Shown: piece by piece, positions 43,501-52,279 of the stretch
Numbering within the stretch: position 1 is the stretch's first letter
Layout: the number at the start of each line of letters is the position of its first letter
Source: Candidatus Diapherotrites archaeon
Lineage (GTDB): Archaea; Iainarchaeota; Iainarchaeia; Iainarchaeales; 1-14-0-10-31-34
DNA: 64,000 nt
Assembly (NCBI GenBank): GCA_040755695.1
Contig: JBFMAK010000001.1
Span: forward strand, 62,001 to 126,000
Reading direction: 5' to 3'
Translations under genes and position numbers: made by a program
The notes under the pieces: model-generated
Databases searched by the model: none
What the model was told of the DNA's origin: nothing
The model's input: the letters and a program-made list of their open reading frames with translations, nothing else

Positions 43501-44924
43501 AGATTTCCTAAGTTACAGTTTGAAGTGCCACCGCTTGGTGCACTGCATAATGTTCCTGTAGAGTAAGTGAATCCTGAGGTTGTGGAATACGTGCATTCTG
43601 TTGCGTCATCTGAATTCAATACTAGAATTGTCTGGCTGTCGTTTACTGTGTCAGCATAAGGAGAGCTGCTGTCTCCTGCCAGATTGTTTATTGTGACAGT
43701 TGGAGGGAACATGACAGTAAAATTAATTGAAAGAGTGGAAGAATAATTGTCTACAGAATCCTTGCATGCATAATACATTGTGTAAGGGCCTTCACTTAAA
43801 TTTCCGAAATCACAGTATGCAGTTAAAAGTGAAAAATAAATTGTTTTTTCTTCTAAGGGATAAGGGGCTGTTGCACCGCCCCAAGTGCAATTATTTGTCA
43901 TGCTTGCATAGCTTACATTTGAATTGCTCCACCTGCAGGCAGAAGCATCACCATATGTTACGTCAGGATCAAGGTATAATTTTGTTACTCCATCATCTAC
44001 TTGATCATAATAAAGCGGTTCAGGATCTCCGGCTAAATTATTAACTACAGGGCTTGGAGCAGTTAAGTCTGTAGTGTAAGTTGTTGTTCTTTGAGTTGAA
44101 TAAGATGTTCCATCATAGGTCCTGCAGTAAACAGTATAGGTAATATTATCCGTTGCTGCCGTAGTATAACTGCAAGTCATTCCAGAGTAAGGTGAAGAGT
44201 ACAAAGTGCTTCCTTGTGTGCATTTAGTGTTTGCTGAGGTAGGGCTTCCTATTTCATTGCAGAAAAAATTTAATGGCTGTGATTCTGGGTCCCCTGGGCT
44301 TACAGGAGCAATTGTTATTGTGCTGCCTCCTTTTACTTTTGCTGGGGCACTTATAGAGCCTAAAGTTGGAGGACTACTTGGTGTAATTGTAATTGTCCTG
44401 TCTGCCCCGCTCGTATAAGTGATTGCAGTAAGATATGTTGTTCCATTGCCTTGCGAGTAAACTCTTAGCTCGTAAGTGCCAGTGTTTTGCCCCACGACAG
44501 TCCAGGAAACACCAAAAGGACCGCTCTCATAAACAGGGCCAAAACCGCCGTACCTTATATTGGGTTGTGCTCCTGAAACAATTTTTAAGTCTCCTGAACT
44601 TGAATTCATGTCAACGAAATTAGTGCAGCCAGCATTCTTGCACCATTGAATTTTGGTGGTAACATTGCCTGAAGCATCAGCGCAGTTTCCTGCAATGCAC
44701 TCTATTGTCACAGAAACACTAAAGTTTGTGGCCTGTAGAAATGAGGTGTTATCTGCCGTAGGACTATTCCAAGTAATTGAAAGAGTTCCAGTGGGAGTGC
44801 CTACGCCAAAGACTGCTGTTGTAAGGCCTGCGGGCTGATTAAAATTCTGCAAATAATTTGCGCTGAGGGCTACTGCAACAATTACAATAAACGAGGTTAA
44901 GGCTATAATTAACTCTTTTTGCAT
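40554..44924 (-). CDS. Giant repetitive surface protein
   Basis: 1456 residues, N-terminal hydrophobic anchor (LIIALTSFIVIVAVALSA), many Cys and about five to six repeats of an Ig-like unit containing NNLAGDSSSPYAD and (Y/H)YACK. The second half includes a PKD-like domain and a CARDB-like domain ending in a C-terminal membrane helix and a Lys-rich tail. Repeats are near-identical at the DNA level in places (e.g. around 43250-43340 and 44210-44300). A large adhesin-like or S-layer-like protein. The two halves appear to be made from repeated modules, a common way to diversify surface adhesins. Confidence 0.85.
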   Translation of the reverse strand: MQKELIIALTSFIVIVAVALSANYLQNFNQPAGLTTAVFGVGTPTGTLSITWNSPTADNTSFLQATNFSVSVTIECIAGNCADASGNVTTKIQWCKNAGCTNFVDMNSSSGDLKIVSGAQPNIRYGGFGPVYESGPFGVSWTVVGQNTGTYELRVYSQGNGTTYLTAITYTSGADRTITITPSSPPTLGSISAPAKVKGGSTITIAPVSPGDPESQPLNFFCNEIGSPTSANTKCTQGSTLYSSPYSGMTCSYTTAATDNITYTVYCRTYDGTSYSTQRTTTYTTDLTAPSPVVNNLAGDPEPLYYDQVDDGVTKLYLDPDVTYGDASACRWSNSNVSYASMTNNCTWGGATAPYPLEEKTIYFSLLTAYCDFGNLSEGPYTMYYACKDSVDNYSSTLSINFTVMFPPTVTINNLAGDSSSPYADTVNDSQTILVLNSDDATECTYSTTSGFTYSTGTLCSAPSGGTSNCNLGNLGGGNHIRYYACKNFIGNSPTTDSISFSVNFSPLLTSISDSPDPIKGGSTITVSPVGPGDPESQLLNFFCNETGSPTSANTKCTQGSASYNSPYSTMTCSYATATTNQTYTVYCVTYDGTSSSAQRTTTYTTDSTPPTVTINNLAGDSSSPYADAVNDNKTILALNSVDATECRWSSTPSFTYSAGTVCNSPTIRDCNFGNLFNGSYTRYYACRDGVGNNSSTSTSIIFNVALPNPPTISVNNLEGDTTSPYLDQNLDNNISVLVLNVSADATGCRWSTTNVGYASMTNNCTIAGSTATCTFTQTLYSCTPYTRYYACTNGNNTPTYQIDFNVNKAPYLLDINAYNYEVPTGEATLASYHAFDNTCISTCRDLNLLNPPDYNKLQFNFVGPLEQGWICGDVTVYDNSCLIEAQGIKSVSLYYAWKTQYPGQYTLSVKAMDECNLISQYSKPQKVVVSGPIVSADLSPSPARPNQDINFFTRAESVEGRTISSINKDPIAGCTTKSDNDSGIGSSIATNTRIINCLEPRAYTVTNPKAYDSAGKYGIAAGFDFYVNSCSLSVNTFNVREIASITDTSNSSTTIYSCLAGECAGALKKNKYYRAEIKLENIGNETCKVQDMNWSSSIAGELSKIISSSETPNCLGSPMDPQGAVNWVSEQVNCSFNANNFIKNATYHEFGYNPAVPPYYYWWGFNFKTPSSGTDSIQTTVNAWSQVTGPVYNYYFTSGNIAVGFTGHKPSVLIVSPSDGNNFLYGSVIDFNAIVTDDGNDVVSMQWDSNNDGTFGSTSYEQYNGLSVGDHNITFTATDSLGASGSDSIKISVLRMEADVFAVEDFKVESVPAGRFMVDGNARISATIRNYSTSDANASIVLTISDAFTNQVNYTYTETQQIIGGNYYRFNKDINFALDLNPKGTAKSYYVKLKVLPAVNEENISNNEAMQTILLTGIKAVATPEIRVELIALVLAAVLILLLPKKSGKKSIKNK
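43252..44300 (-). repeat. Near-identical internal repeat in the 1456-residue surface protein gene
   Basis: Around 43255-43335 and 44220-44300 the coding strand repeats closely, including the segment encoding GSPTSANTKCTQGS and the preceding GDPESQ(P/L)LNFFCNE. Several shorter pieces (NNLAGDSSSPYAD units) recur in between. Recombination between units could change the copy number. Confidence 0.7.
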
Positions 44925-45011
44925 TTCAATTACAAATAATGTTTTTCTAATATAAAATAATATGTGTTTAAAATACTTTTTTGCGTTAAAATTTTAAGGG
45001 AGATAAAAACA

Positions 45012-45740
45012 ATGGTTTACTTGAGCGCTTTGCAGGATTACCTTGAGAACAGCAAGATAAGCGTACTTTTTGGAGTTCTCCTAATATTCGTTTTTTTCTT
45101 CCTGTTTTTCTCCAACATAATTGTGGGTTCAGGTTCAATCTTTTTGGAGTACAACCTGAATAACATTAATCTAGTGAATTTTGCCATTGAAATTGTCACT
45201 ATTGCTGTCTTCCTTGTTTTTTATGCAGTGTTCCTTTCCTTTATTATCTTCAATGTGAGGAACAAATTGAATCGGGTTAGAATGGAGTACTACCTTAAAG
45301 ATAAACTCCATAAATTTTCTTTCAAGCTTTTTCTCTTCTTTGTCTTTTACGTCTTCCTGTTGTTTTTTATTGCTGCAGCGCTCATAACTGCAGGCGTAAG
45401 CATTTATGCAGTAAACCTTCTTTTGTTACTGATCTCCATTGCATTGCTTTTTGTGCCGCAGGCAATTGTCGTGGATGAGGCTCCAATGGTTTACAGCATT
45501 CAAAACAATTTCGAGTTCATTGCAAAAAATCCTAAAAACTTTTTGAGGGCAGTCATTGCCTCAATGATCCTTCTCGCATTAATTCCATTAATTGAAATGG
45601 CCTTTGATTTTGTTGCGTTCTCTGGAAGATTTGTTTCAATTATAATTCTTTTGGTGCTAATAGTGCCTTACATTGAAGTGCTCAAGACAAGGCTTTACAT
45701 GAGCAAGTTCGGGCTGGCTTTAGCGAACTCGCACTACTAA
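45012..45740 (+). CDS. Multipass membrane protein, unknown
   Basis: About 242 residues from the ATG at 45012, with an AGGGAGAT ribosome site ~9 bases before it; the GTG at 44964 would add 16 residues. Five to six hydrophobic helices with a cytosolic-type loop (RNKLNRVRMEYYLKDKLHK). Divergent from the giant surface protein gene; an AT-rich promoter gap of ~85 bases lies between. No family recognised. Confidence 0.6.
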   Translation: MVYLSALQDYLENSKISVLFGVLLIFVFFFLFFSNIIVGSGSIFLEYNLNNINLVNFAIEIVTIAVFLVFYAVFLSFIIFNVRNKLNRVRMEYYLKDKLHKFSFKLFLFFVFYVFLLFFIAAALITAGVSIYAVNLLLLLISIALLFVPQAIVVDEAPMVYSIQNNFEFIAKNPKNFLRAVIASMILLALIPLIEMAFDFVAFSGRFVSIIILLVLIVPYIEVLKTRLYMSKFGLALANSHY

Positions 45741-45831
45741 AAAAAAGCACAAGAATCAGAATTCAAATAAATAAAAGGCTTTTTCTTTGAATAATTAACT
45801 TTTTAATCCTTTTTGTTTTATTTTATAGAGT

Positions 45832-46335
45832 ATGGAGAAGTTGATGGAGAAGGCAGAGAGGGCTGTAGTGGAATTAGACAAGATTGATCATAAAATAATT
45901 CAAATGCTATTGCAAGACGGAAGGGTTTCCTTCAGCACCATAGCAAAAGAAGTTCAATTGACCGATGTAGCAATAAAGAAGAGGGTTGACGGCCTCGTAA
46001 GGAAAGGCGTCATCAATTCAATTAACGCTAACCTGAACCTTAAAGTTTTAGGATACCAGAACCCTATTTTTGTGCAAATGAGGACAGAGGCAAGCAAAAG
46101 CAAGGACCTGGCAAAAAAATTAAGCTCCTATGATTACGTCCTGGAATTATACAATGTAATAGGCGAATACAATTTGCTCGCAAAACTTGTAGTGCCAGAC
46201 CTAGACTCAGCAGAAACCTACATCAACACCCTTGGAGTATTAGACGGCGTTTTGGACATCAAAACCCAGTTAGTCCTCAACGAAATAAAAAAGACAAACG
46301 CCCTGCCCACGCATTCACTGCAAAAGAAACTGTAA
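45832..46335 (+). CDS. Lrp/AsnC-family transcriptional regulator
   Basis: 167 residues. N-terminal HTH with LDKIDHKIIQMLLQDGRVSFSTIAKEV and VAIKKRVDGLVRKGVI, followed by an RAM-like ligand domain (NLLAKLVVPDLDSAETYI). Feast/famine-type regulator; its targets are unknown. Stand-alone, with its own AT-rich upstream region. Confidence 0.85.
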   Translation: MEKLMEKAERAVVELDKIDHKIIQMLLQDGRVSFSTIAKEVQLTDVAIKKRVDGLVRKGVINSINANLNLKVLGYQNPIFVQMRTEASKSKDLAKKLSSYDYVLELYNVIGEYNLLAKLVVPDLDSAETYINTLGVLDGVLDIKTQLVLNEIKKTNALPTHSLQKKL

Positions 46336-46393
46336 TTCTAAATTCAATTCTTTTTATTTAATTTTTGCTTGAGAAAATAATTGCTGATTCAAA

Positions 46394-49300
46394 ATGAAGT
46401 TAATTATTTCAGAAAAGCCCATTGCAGGAAAGAGGATTGCTGAAATTCTATCGCATGGGAGCATTTCTGTTTCAGCGCAAGAGAAAGCACAGTTGTTTGA
46501 GTTCAGGAAAGAAGGAAAAGAATTTGGGGTAATCCCCCTGAAAGGCCACATAGTGGAAGTGGATTTCCCTGAAAAGTACAGCAAATGGCTTGGGACAGAC
46601 GTAAGAGAATTAATTTTCGCCCCAATTGAATACAAGGGCGCAGAGAAAGCAATTATTACGCTCCTAAAAAAGAAAGCAAAAGACGCAGAGGAAGTCATAA
46701 TTGCAACAGACGCTGACAGGGAAGGCGAAAGCATTGGAGTTGAAGCAGTAAACTACCTAAAAGAAAAGAATCCAAAAATAAAGATTTCAAGAGCCCATTT
46801 TTCTGCAATAACCCCAAAAGACATTGATGCAGCATTCCAGAAACTGAGGAAAGTGGATTTCGCTCTCGCAGACTCAGCAGACGCGCGCAGAGAAATAGAC
46901 TTGATATGGGGGGCAGTCCTCACGCGCTTTCTTTCATTAGTTTCAGGCCGAATGGGAAAGGAATTCCTTTCAGTGGGCAGGGTGCAGTCTCCGGTGCTGG
47001 CTTTGATAGTTAAAAGGGAGAAAGAGATCCAGGCATTCAAGCCAGAAGAATATTTCCTTCTCAAAGCAATATTCGAGAAAGACGGAAAGAAGTTCGAGGC
47101 ATACCACAAGAAAGGCCAGTTCAAGGACAGGAAAGAAGCAGAAAAAATTTTAGAGAAAAAGAAAGACAAAGGCATTGTAGTAAAAGTAGACAAAAAAATT
47201 AGAACAATAACAAAGCCCCTGCCGTTCAATACAACCTCTTTCCTGCGCTCTGCAACAGCCTTGGGCTTCAGTGCAGGCGAAGCAATGAGCATTGCAGAAG
47301 ACCTGTACATGAATGGATTCATAAGCTATCCAAGAACAGACAATGAAGTTTACCCCCAAAACCTTGACTTAATGGAAGTACTGAATGAATTAGGGAAAGT
47401 GAATGAATTCAATGCCCTAGTAAAAAAAATTCACTTGCAAAAAGAGATTGTGCCCTCAAAAGGAAAAAAATCTGAAGATCATCCTCCAATCTATCCTGTT
47501 TCTTCTGCCCAAAAAAACAAGCTGAACGAAAGGCAATGGAGGATATACGAATTGGTTGCAAGAAGATTCCTTGCAACCCTTGCAGAAGATGCCCTGACAG
47601 AAAACATTTCAGTTGAAATAGATTTGAATGGAGAGCCCTTCATTGCAACAGGGCAGAGAATACTGAAGTTAGGATGGAAAGAATTTTATCCTTACTCAAC
47701 ACTATCAGAAACCCTTCTGCCTGAACTGAACAAGGGAGACATAGTAAAATTGATTAAATTAGATTTGCTTGAGAAATGGACTCAGCCTCCGCCAAGGTAT
47801 TCGCAGGGCGCGCTAATAAAATTAATGGAGGACTTGGGATTGGGCACTAAATGTTTAACTGGAGACACAAAAATCAAAGTATTAAACAGTAAAAAATTAA
47901 ACGAGCTGCCAATTTCTTTGGTTTTTGATTCCTCCAAAAAAAGAGAAAAAATTGGAGGCTTAGAAGTTGCTTCCAACAATGTATTTTATTGTATCTCTCT
48001 TAATAAAGAAAACAAAATCCTTACCCAGAAACCGATTTTTTTGACTAAAAGACCCCTTAAAAAAGGAGAAAAAATTTTTAAAGTAGAATTTGAGGATGGC
48101 TCTTTTATTAGAGCAACATCAGAACATCCTTTTTACATATTTAATGGAAATTACTCTTTTGTTCCTTTGTCAAGCTTAAGACTAGGAGTAAAAGTTGTTT
48201 CTGTTTTGGGAGAATTTAATGATGAATGCGCCGAATGCGAAGAAATCAATTTCAAAGATTTTTTAAAAATGTGCAATAAAAGCAGTTGTCTTTTTGCTTT
48301 GAAAAATGACAATGAATTAAAAAAAATCAGAAAAAAAGTAAATATGAGCCAAAGAGAGTTTTCACGTTTTTTGGGTTGCTCTCAAGGCAATTATGCAGCT
48401 TATGAAGCAAATAAAAGGCCTATTCCATTTTGGATATTAAAAAAATTGAACATTATCCCAAAAAAAATCACTACATTAAATAGAAAAGTTGTAATTCAAA
48501 ATCCATTTCCGTTGAAAAAAAACAAGGCTTTTTCCAGGGTTCTAGCAAATCTGATAGGTGATGGTTCAATTGATTCAGAAAAGCTGAAAAGAGAGAATTG
48601 CATAGATTTTCGGTACCATAACACCAACCCAAACTTGATCCAAAGGTTTATTGGAGACATTGAAGAAATATTTAAAATAAAATTAAAAAAAATAAAACTT
48701 GCTCCTGAAAAAGGAAGAAAACAGCGCTATTTTGTAAGAATTCCTGCAACCATTGGACGAATTTTCTTAATTTTAGCTCCAGAGCTAACCTCAAAAAATG
48801 TTTCCTTGGTTCTACCAAAAAAGTTTTTTTCATACTTTGTTGGTTCTTTATTTGATGACGAAGGCCATGTGCACAAAAATGAAACAAAACTTTTCATTTC
48901 AAACACTAACCATAAAATGCTTGAAGAAGTTGGAACAATGCTGGCTTCTTTAGGCATCAAAACAAGAATGGATAAAAAGCAGCACAAACTCTATATAACT
49001 GGAAAAAATAATTTAAGTAAGTTCCTTGAAATAATCCCAATTCATTCAATTGAAAAAAAACAGAGATTAATTGATTTGCTTTCAACAAAATACAAATTCG
49101 GCAAGGAAAATGCCCCTTCTCTAATCATGGATAAAAAAATATTTTCCTTAATCCAGCATGACTCTCTCTCTTCTATTAAACTTTCACGTACGCTTGGGGT
49201 TTCCAAAGGTTGCATTAATTCACATATTAGAGAACTACTAAAGAAAAAACTGGTTAAAAAAATAGTGGAGGGCAATAACAAGGATTTGCCGCGAAAGATA

Positions 49301-50089
49301 TATTATAAATCACTAGTTGATTTAAGCAAAAGTTTTTACTCTCTTTTAGGAGAAAGGGTTTTAACTCCACAGATCATAACGAAAACAGTCAAATCCGTTG
49401 ATGAAATTCCTTTTAAAGGAGAAGTGTTTGATATAAGCAATGGTTATGGCTTCCCTAATTTTGTTTTATCTAATAATGTTGTGGTTCATAATTCAACAAG
49501 GCATGAAATCATAAATAAATTGTACGCCCGCAGGTATATTTCAGGAATTAAAGCAGTCCAGCCCAATGAAGTTGCATTTGCAGTAATCGATTCTTTGGAC
49601 AAATACTCGCAGAAGGTCATTGAACCACAAATGACAGCAGAAATAGAGAAAAGCATGGAGGAAATAGCAGAAGAAAAAAAAGAAAAAAAGCAAATAGTAG
49701 AAAACTCTCGCGAAATCCTTTCAGCAATAGTGGAAGAATTAATAAAAAACAAGAACGAGATAGGCTCGGAGATAAGAAAGGCATTAACAAAAGACTCAAT
49801 TGTAGGGAAATGCCCTTCATGCGGAGGCAACCTCAGAATTCTCATGAGCAAAAACAAAAAACGCTTTTTAGGCTGCAGCAATTACCCTAAATGCACTACA
49901 ACATTCCCACTGCCCCAAAAAGGAAGGATAATTGCATTAAACACTGCTTGCAAGGAATGCGGAATGCCAATGATTAAAGTCTCAATTAACAGGTTTAATT
50001 TTAATGACTGCATTAACCCTGACTGCAAGAGCAAGGACGAATGGAAGAAGAAAATGCAAGAAAAAAAAGACAGCGAAAAGAAGAATTAA
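46394..50089 (+). CDS. topA: DNA topoisomerase I (type IA) with intein
   Basis: 1231 residues; the 547-residue intein leaves ~684. TOPRIM with ATDADREGESIG, catalytic Tyr in FISYPRTDNEVYP, and two C-terminal zinc ribbons (CPSCGGNLRIL and CKECGMPMIKV). Relaxes negatively supercoiled DNA. The intein interrupts LMEDLGLGTK|STRHEII, close to the active-site domain. Two large HTH elements lie inside the intein. The 3' end is followed by a structured intergenic region. Confidence 0.95.
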   Translation: MKLIISEKPIAGKRIAEILSHGSISVSAQEKAQLFEFRKEGKEFGVIPLKGHIVEVDFPEKYSKWLGTDVRELIFAPIEYKGAEKAIITLLKKKAKDAEEVIIATDADREGESIGVEAVNYLKEKNPKIKISRAHFSAITPKDIDAAFQKLRKVDFALADSADARREIDLIWGAVLTRFLSLVSGRMGKEFLSVGRVQSPVLALIVKREKEIQAFKPEEYFLLKAIFEKDGKKFEAYHKKGQFKDRKEAEKILEKKKDKGIVVKVDKKIRTITKPLPFNTTSFLRSATALGFSAGEAMSIAEDLYMNGFISYPRTDNEVYPQNLDLMEVLNELGKVNEFNALVKKIHLQKEIVPSKGKKSEDHPPIYPVSSAQKNKLNERQWRIYELVARRFLATLAEDALTENISVEIDLNGEPFIATGQRILKLGWKEFYPYSTLSETLLPELNKGDIVKLIKLDLLEKWTQPPPRYSQGALIKLMEDLGLGTKCLTGDTKIKVLNSKKLNELPISLVFDSSKKREKIGGLEVASNNVFYCISLNKENKILTQKPIFLTKRPLKKGEKIFKVEFEDGSFIRATSEHPFYIFNGNYSFVPLSSLRLGVKVVSVLGEFNDECAECEEINFKDFLKMCNKSSCLFALKNDNELKKIRKKVNMSQREFSRFLGCSQGNYAAYEANKRPIPFWILKKLNIIPKKITTLNRKVVIQNPFPLKKNKAFSRVLANLIGDGSIDSEKLKRENCIDFRYHNTNPNLIQRFIGDIEEIFKIKLKKIKLAPEKGRKQRYFVRIPATIGRIFLILAPELTSKNVSLVLPKKFFSYFVGSLFDDEGHVHKNETKLFISNTNHKMLEEVGTMLASLGIKTRMDKKQHKLYITGKNNLSKFLEIIPIHSIEKKQRLIDLLSTKYKFGKENAPSLIMDKKIFSLIQHDSLSSIKLSRTLGVSKGCINSHIRELLKKKLVKKIVEGNNKDLPRKIYYKSLVDLSKSFYSLLGERVLTPQIITKTVKSVDEIPFKGEVFDISNGYGFPNFVLSNNVVVHNSTRHEIINKLYARRYISGIKAVQPNEVAFAVIDSLDKYSQKVIEPQMTAEIEKSMEEIAEEKKEKKQIVENSREILSAIVEELIKNKNEIGSEIRKALTKDSIVGKCPSCGGNLRILMSKNKKRFLGCSNYPKCTTTFPLPQKGRIIALNTACKECGMPMIKVSINRFNFNDCINPDCKSKDEWKKKMQEKKDSEKKN
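47852..49492 (+). other. Intein in topoisomerase I (Cys1, +1 Ser) with HTH domains
   Basis: 547 residues (487-1033 of the precursor). Starts CLTGDTKIKV (Cys1), block B ATSEHPFYIF, LAGLIDADG segments LANLIGDGSID and FVGSLFDDEGHV, and the end NNVVVHN with +1 Ser. Between the splicing blocks there is an XRE-like HTH (VNMSQREFSRFLGCSQGNYA) and, after the endonuclease part, a winged-helix-like segment (SSIKLSRTLGVSKGCINSHI). Large for an intein because of these extra DNA-binding modules. Confidence 0.88.
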
Positions 50090-50093
50090 GTTC

Positions 50094-50219
50094 AAGAGAA
50101 AGGGGGATCAGAAACAAAATTTTTACCATATTAGCATGGTGAGCCTATCCCCCTTCTCTTCGTGTTACACTTTTCCTCCTTAGAATTGAATCCCTCCGAA
50201 ATGCAAGTAACCTTGCATT
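50094..50219 (+). ncRNA. Candidate structured element downstream of topA
   Basis: A long inverted repeat (50094-50108 with 50147-50160, near-perfect; the loop holds a second hairpin ACCAT/ATGGT) is followed by a perfect hairpin AATGCAAG-TAAC-CTTGCATT (50200-50219). It lies within a 239-base gap between topA and the wHTH gene, where no ORF is seen. Could be a terminator, a transcript leader for the downstream gene, or a small RNA. Confidence 0.4.
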
Positions 50220-50328
50220 ACAGTAGAATAGTTATCCTCCGTGGCATATATAAATTATCATGTTTTTAATATCATAAAAAATACATTAAAAAACTTTATT
50301 GTAGCAATAATATTACAGTGAAACATAT

Positions 50329-50865
50329 ATGGTTATCCAAATGCGAATAGATGACGAGGTAAGGTTAAAGGTACTGGAAGCCCTCCTGAAGAAAGGCTCT
50401 GTCGTGCCTAACCTCAGGCAGATAAAGAAGCAGACAGGCCTGCATTTAGCCACAATAAAGTCTTCGATTGATTTTCTTATGAAGGAAGGCCTGCTTCACG
50501 GATTCGGCCCGAGGATTGACTTCAGGAAATTCAATTTAAAGGTTGATGCTGTTGAGCTCCTCCAGATTGATTTCTCGCAGAAGCCTTTGCTTGACAAATT
50601 CCTGAAAGAAATAAAGGGAGATGACCACCTTTACAGGCTTTCTTCAATCATTGGTTCGGGGAACCTGAACATTTTAGCCCAGCACATTTATTCTGACATT
50701 GAGTCATTCCACCACAACACGCAGAAGCATTATTATGAGATTCCAGGCATCCTCCGCTTGATAAAAGACAGGCAGATCTTCTACACAACAGAACCTTACT
50801 TCAAGAACGAGTCCAGGACAAGATCCATAATAAACATCATAAAAAAACAGAGGGGAATGGAGTAA
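50329..50865 (+). CDS. Winged-helix transcriptional regulator
   Basis: 178 residues (from ATG 50329; ATG 50341 is an alternative). HTH region RLKVLEALLKKGSVVPNLRQIKKQTGLHLATIKSSIDFLMKEGLL is followed by an Lrp-like effector region. Precedes the 50867-52843 genes with 1-base spacing, so it probably regulates them or is co-transcribed with them. Ligand unknown. Confidence 0.75.
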   Translation: MVIQMRIDDEVRLKVLEALLKKGSVVPNLRQIKKQTGLHLATIKSSIDFLMKEGLLHGFGPRIDFRKFNLKVDAVELLQIDFSQKPLLDKFLKEIKGDDHLYRLSSIIGSGNLNILAQHIYSDIESFHHNTQKHYYEIPGILRLIKDRQIFYTTEPYFKNESRTRSIINIIKKQRGME

Positions 50866-50866
50866 A

Positions 50867-51475
50867 ATGAAAATTTTTCCAGGAAAGAAAAAAATTGAAG
50901 CAAAAAGAATTGATTTACTTGTGCACCCCCTCTGGGGTGTATTGTATTTCAGACCAATGAAAACAAAAAATAAATTAAAGTTAGAAAAAAAGGATGTTAA
51001 ATTCATGAGCAGTTTGTGGGGGAAGAGAATAAATGAAATAGCAAAGGACCCGAATAGAATAATTGTAATAATTAACCCAGTTTGTGGGGGGAAGCCTTAT
51101 TTAACTCAATTAAACAGATTAATAAATTATGCTAAAACAAAACTGGGGCAAAGATTAATTTTAATAGAAAATTCATTAACTAACTATAGCAATAAAAAAA
51201 TAATTAAAGAATTTAAAAAAAGAAATATTGTTATTAATCCGTTGAAGGTTGAAGGAAGATCTTACGGAGAACTCTATCAGGGGTGCGTTAAGGCAGAACA
51301 GAAGAGATTGTCTGAACTATTAGGCATCCCTAAAGAAAGATTTTTTTCTGAACAATGGATTTCAATTGACTCTGATATAAGACACAAAGGGCTATCAAAG
51401 TATGGTCTTAACCTGAGAAAGCAAAGCAGGCCTTTGAGAAATTTAAGGAGAAGATTAAAGAGGCAACCAAAATGA
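50867..51475 (+). CDS. Unknown protein in the NFACT operon
   Basis: 202 residues. IVIINPVCGGKP resembles a nucleotide- or phosphate-binding loop in form, but no family is recognised. The C-terminus is very basic (LRNLRRRLKRQPK). Its stop overlaps the start of the NFACT-R gene by 4 bases, so the two are likely translated together. Confidence 0.5.
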   Translation: MKIFPGKKKIEAKRIDLLVHPLWGVLYFRPMKTKNKLKLEKKDVKFMSSLWGKRINEIAKDPNRIIVIINPVCGGKPYLTQLNRLINYAKTKLGQRLILIENSLTNYSNKKIIKEFKKRNIVINPLKVEGRSYGELYQGCVKAEQKRLSELLGIPKERFFSEQWISIDSDIRHKGLSKYGLNLRKQSRPLRNLRRRLKRQPK

Positions 51476-52275
51476 AAATCGAACTAGACTTAAAGAAAAG
51501 CCTGATGGAGAACGCCAACTCTTACTTCGAGAAGAGCAAGAAGGCAAAAAGGAAACTGGAAGGATTGAAGAGGGCGATAGAGGACACAAGCAAAAAATTA
51601 GAGGAACTTAAAGCAAGAAAAAGCGAGTTGAAAGAGAAGAAACTGCTGAAGAAGAGAAAAAAGGAATGGTATGAGAAATTCCACTGGTTTTATTCAAGCG
51701 ATGGACTTCTTGTTCTTGCAGGAAGGGACGCGCAAAGCAATGAAGAGCTCATAAAAAAGCACATGGAGGAAAAGAACGACCTGTACTTTCATGCAGAAAT
51801 CCAGGGAAGCCCACACTGCATTATAAAAACAAAAGAACATAAAGCACCAGAGGAAACACAGAGAGAGGCAGCAGAATTCGTTGCCTCCTACTCCAAGGCT
51901 TGGAATGAAGGATTAAGCAGCATTGACGTTTATTCTGTCCTCCCAGAGCAGGTGAGCAAGAGCGCCCCAACAGGCACTTCAATGAAGACAGGCTCTTTCA
52001 TGATTTACGGGCAAAGGAAATGGTTCAAAAAAACCCCATTAGAATTTGCTATTGGAGTGAAAAAAGAAGGAGAAAATTTTATTGTAATTGGAGGGCCTCC
52101 TTCTGCGGTGAAAAAGCATTCTGTTGCCTTCCTGCAGGTAATGCAGGGGAAAGAAAAGAAAGGCGACACAGCAAAAAAAATCAAGGCATTACTAGAAAAA
52201 AAAATTGGTGCAGCAATAGATTTGGATGAAATAATTTCAGTGCTTCCTAATGGGGGATTAAAAATAAAAGGATGA
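51472..52275 (+). CDS. NFACT-R (DUF814) RNA-binding protein without NFACT-N
   Basis: 267 residues: a charged helical N-terminus (~1-60), then an NFACT-R domain (KKEWYEKFHWFYSSDGLLVLAGRDAQSNE, FHAEIQGSPHCIIK, PTGTSMKTGSFMIYG). Full-length RqcH proteins of ribosome-associated quality control also have an NFACT-N half; here only the NFACT-R half with the coiled coil remains. It may bind tRNA or stalled 50S subunits without carrying the catalytic N half. Family call is good; the quality-control role is inference. Confidence 0.85.
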   Translation: MKIELDLKKSLMENANSYFEKSKKAKRKLEGLKRAIEDTSKKLEELKARKSELKEKKLLKKRKKEWYEKFHWFYSSDGLLVLAGRDAQSNEELIKKHMEEKNDLYFHAEIQGSPHCIIKTKEHKAPEETQREAAEFVASYSKAWNEGLSSIDVYSVLPEQVSKSAPTGTSMKTGSFMIYGQRKWFKKTPLEFAIGVKKEGENFIVIGGPPSAVKKHSVAFLQVMQGKEKKGDTAKKIKALLEKKIGAAIDLDEIISVLPNGGLKIKG

Positions 52276-52279
52276 GAAA

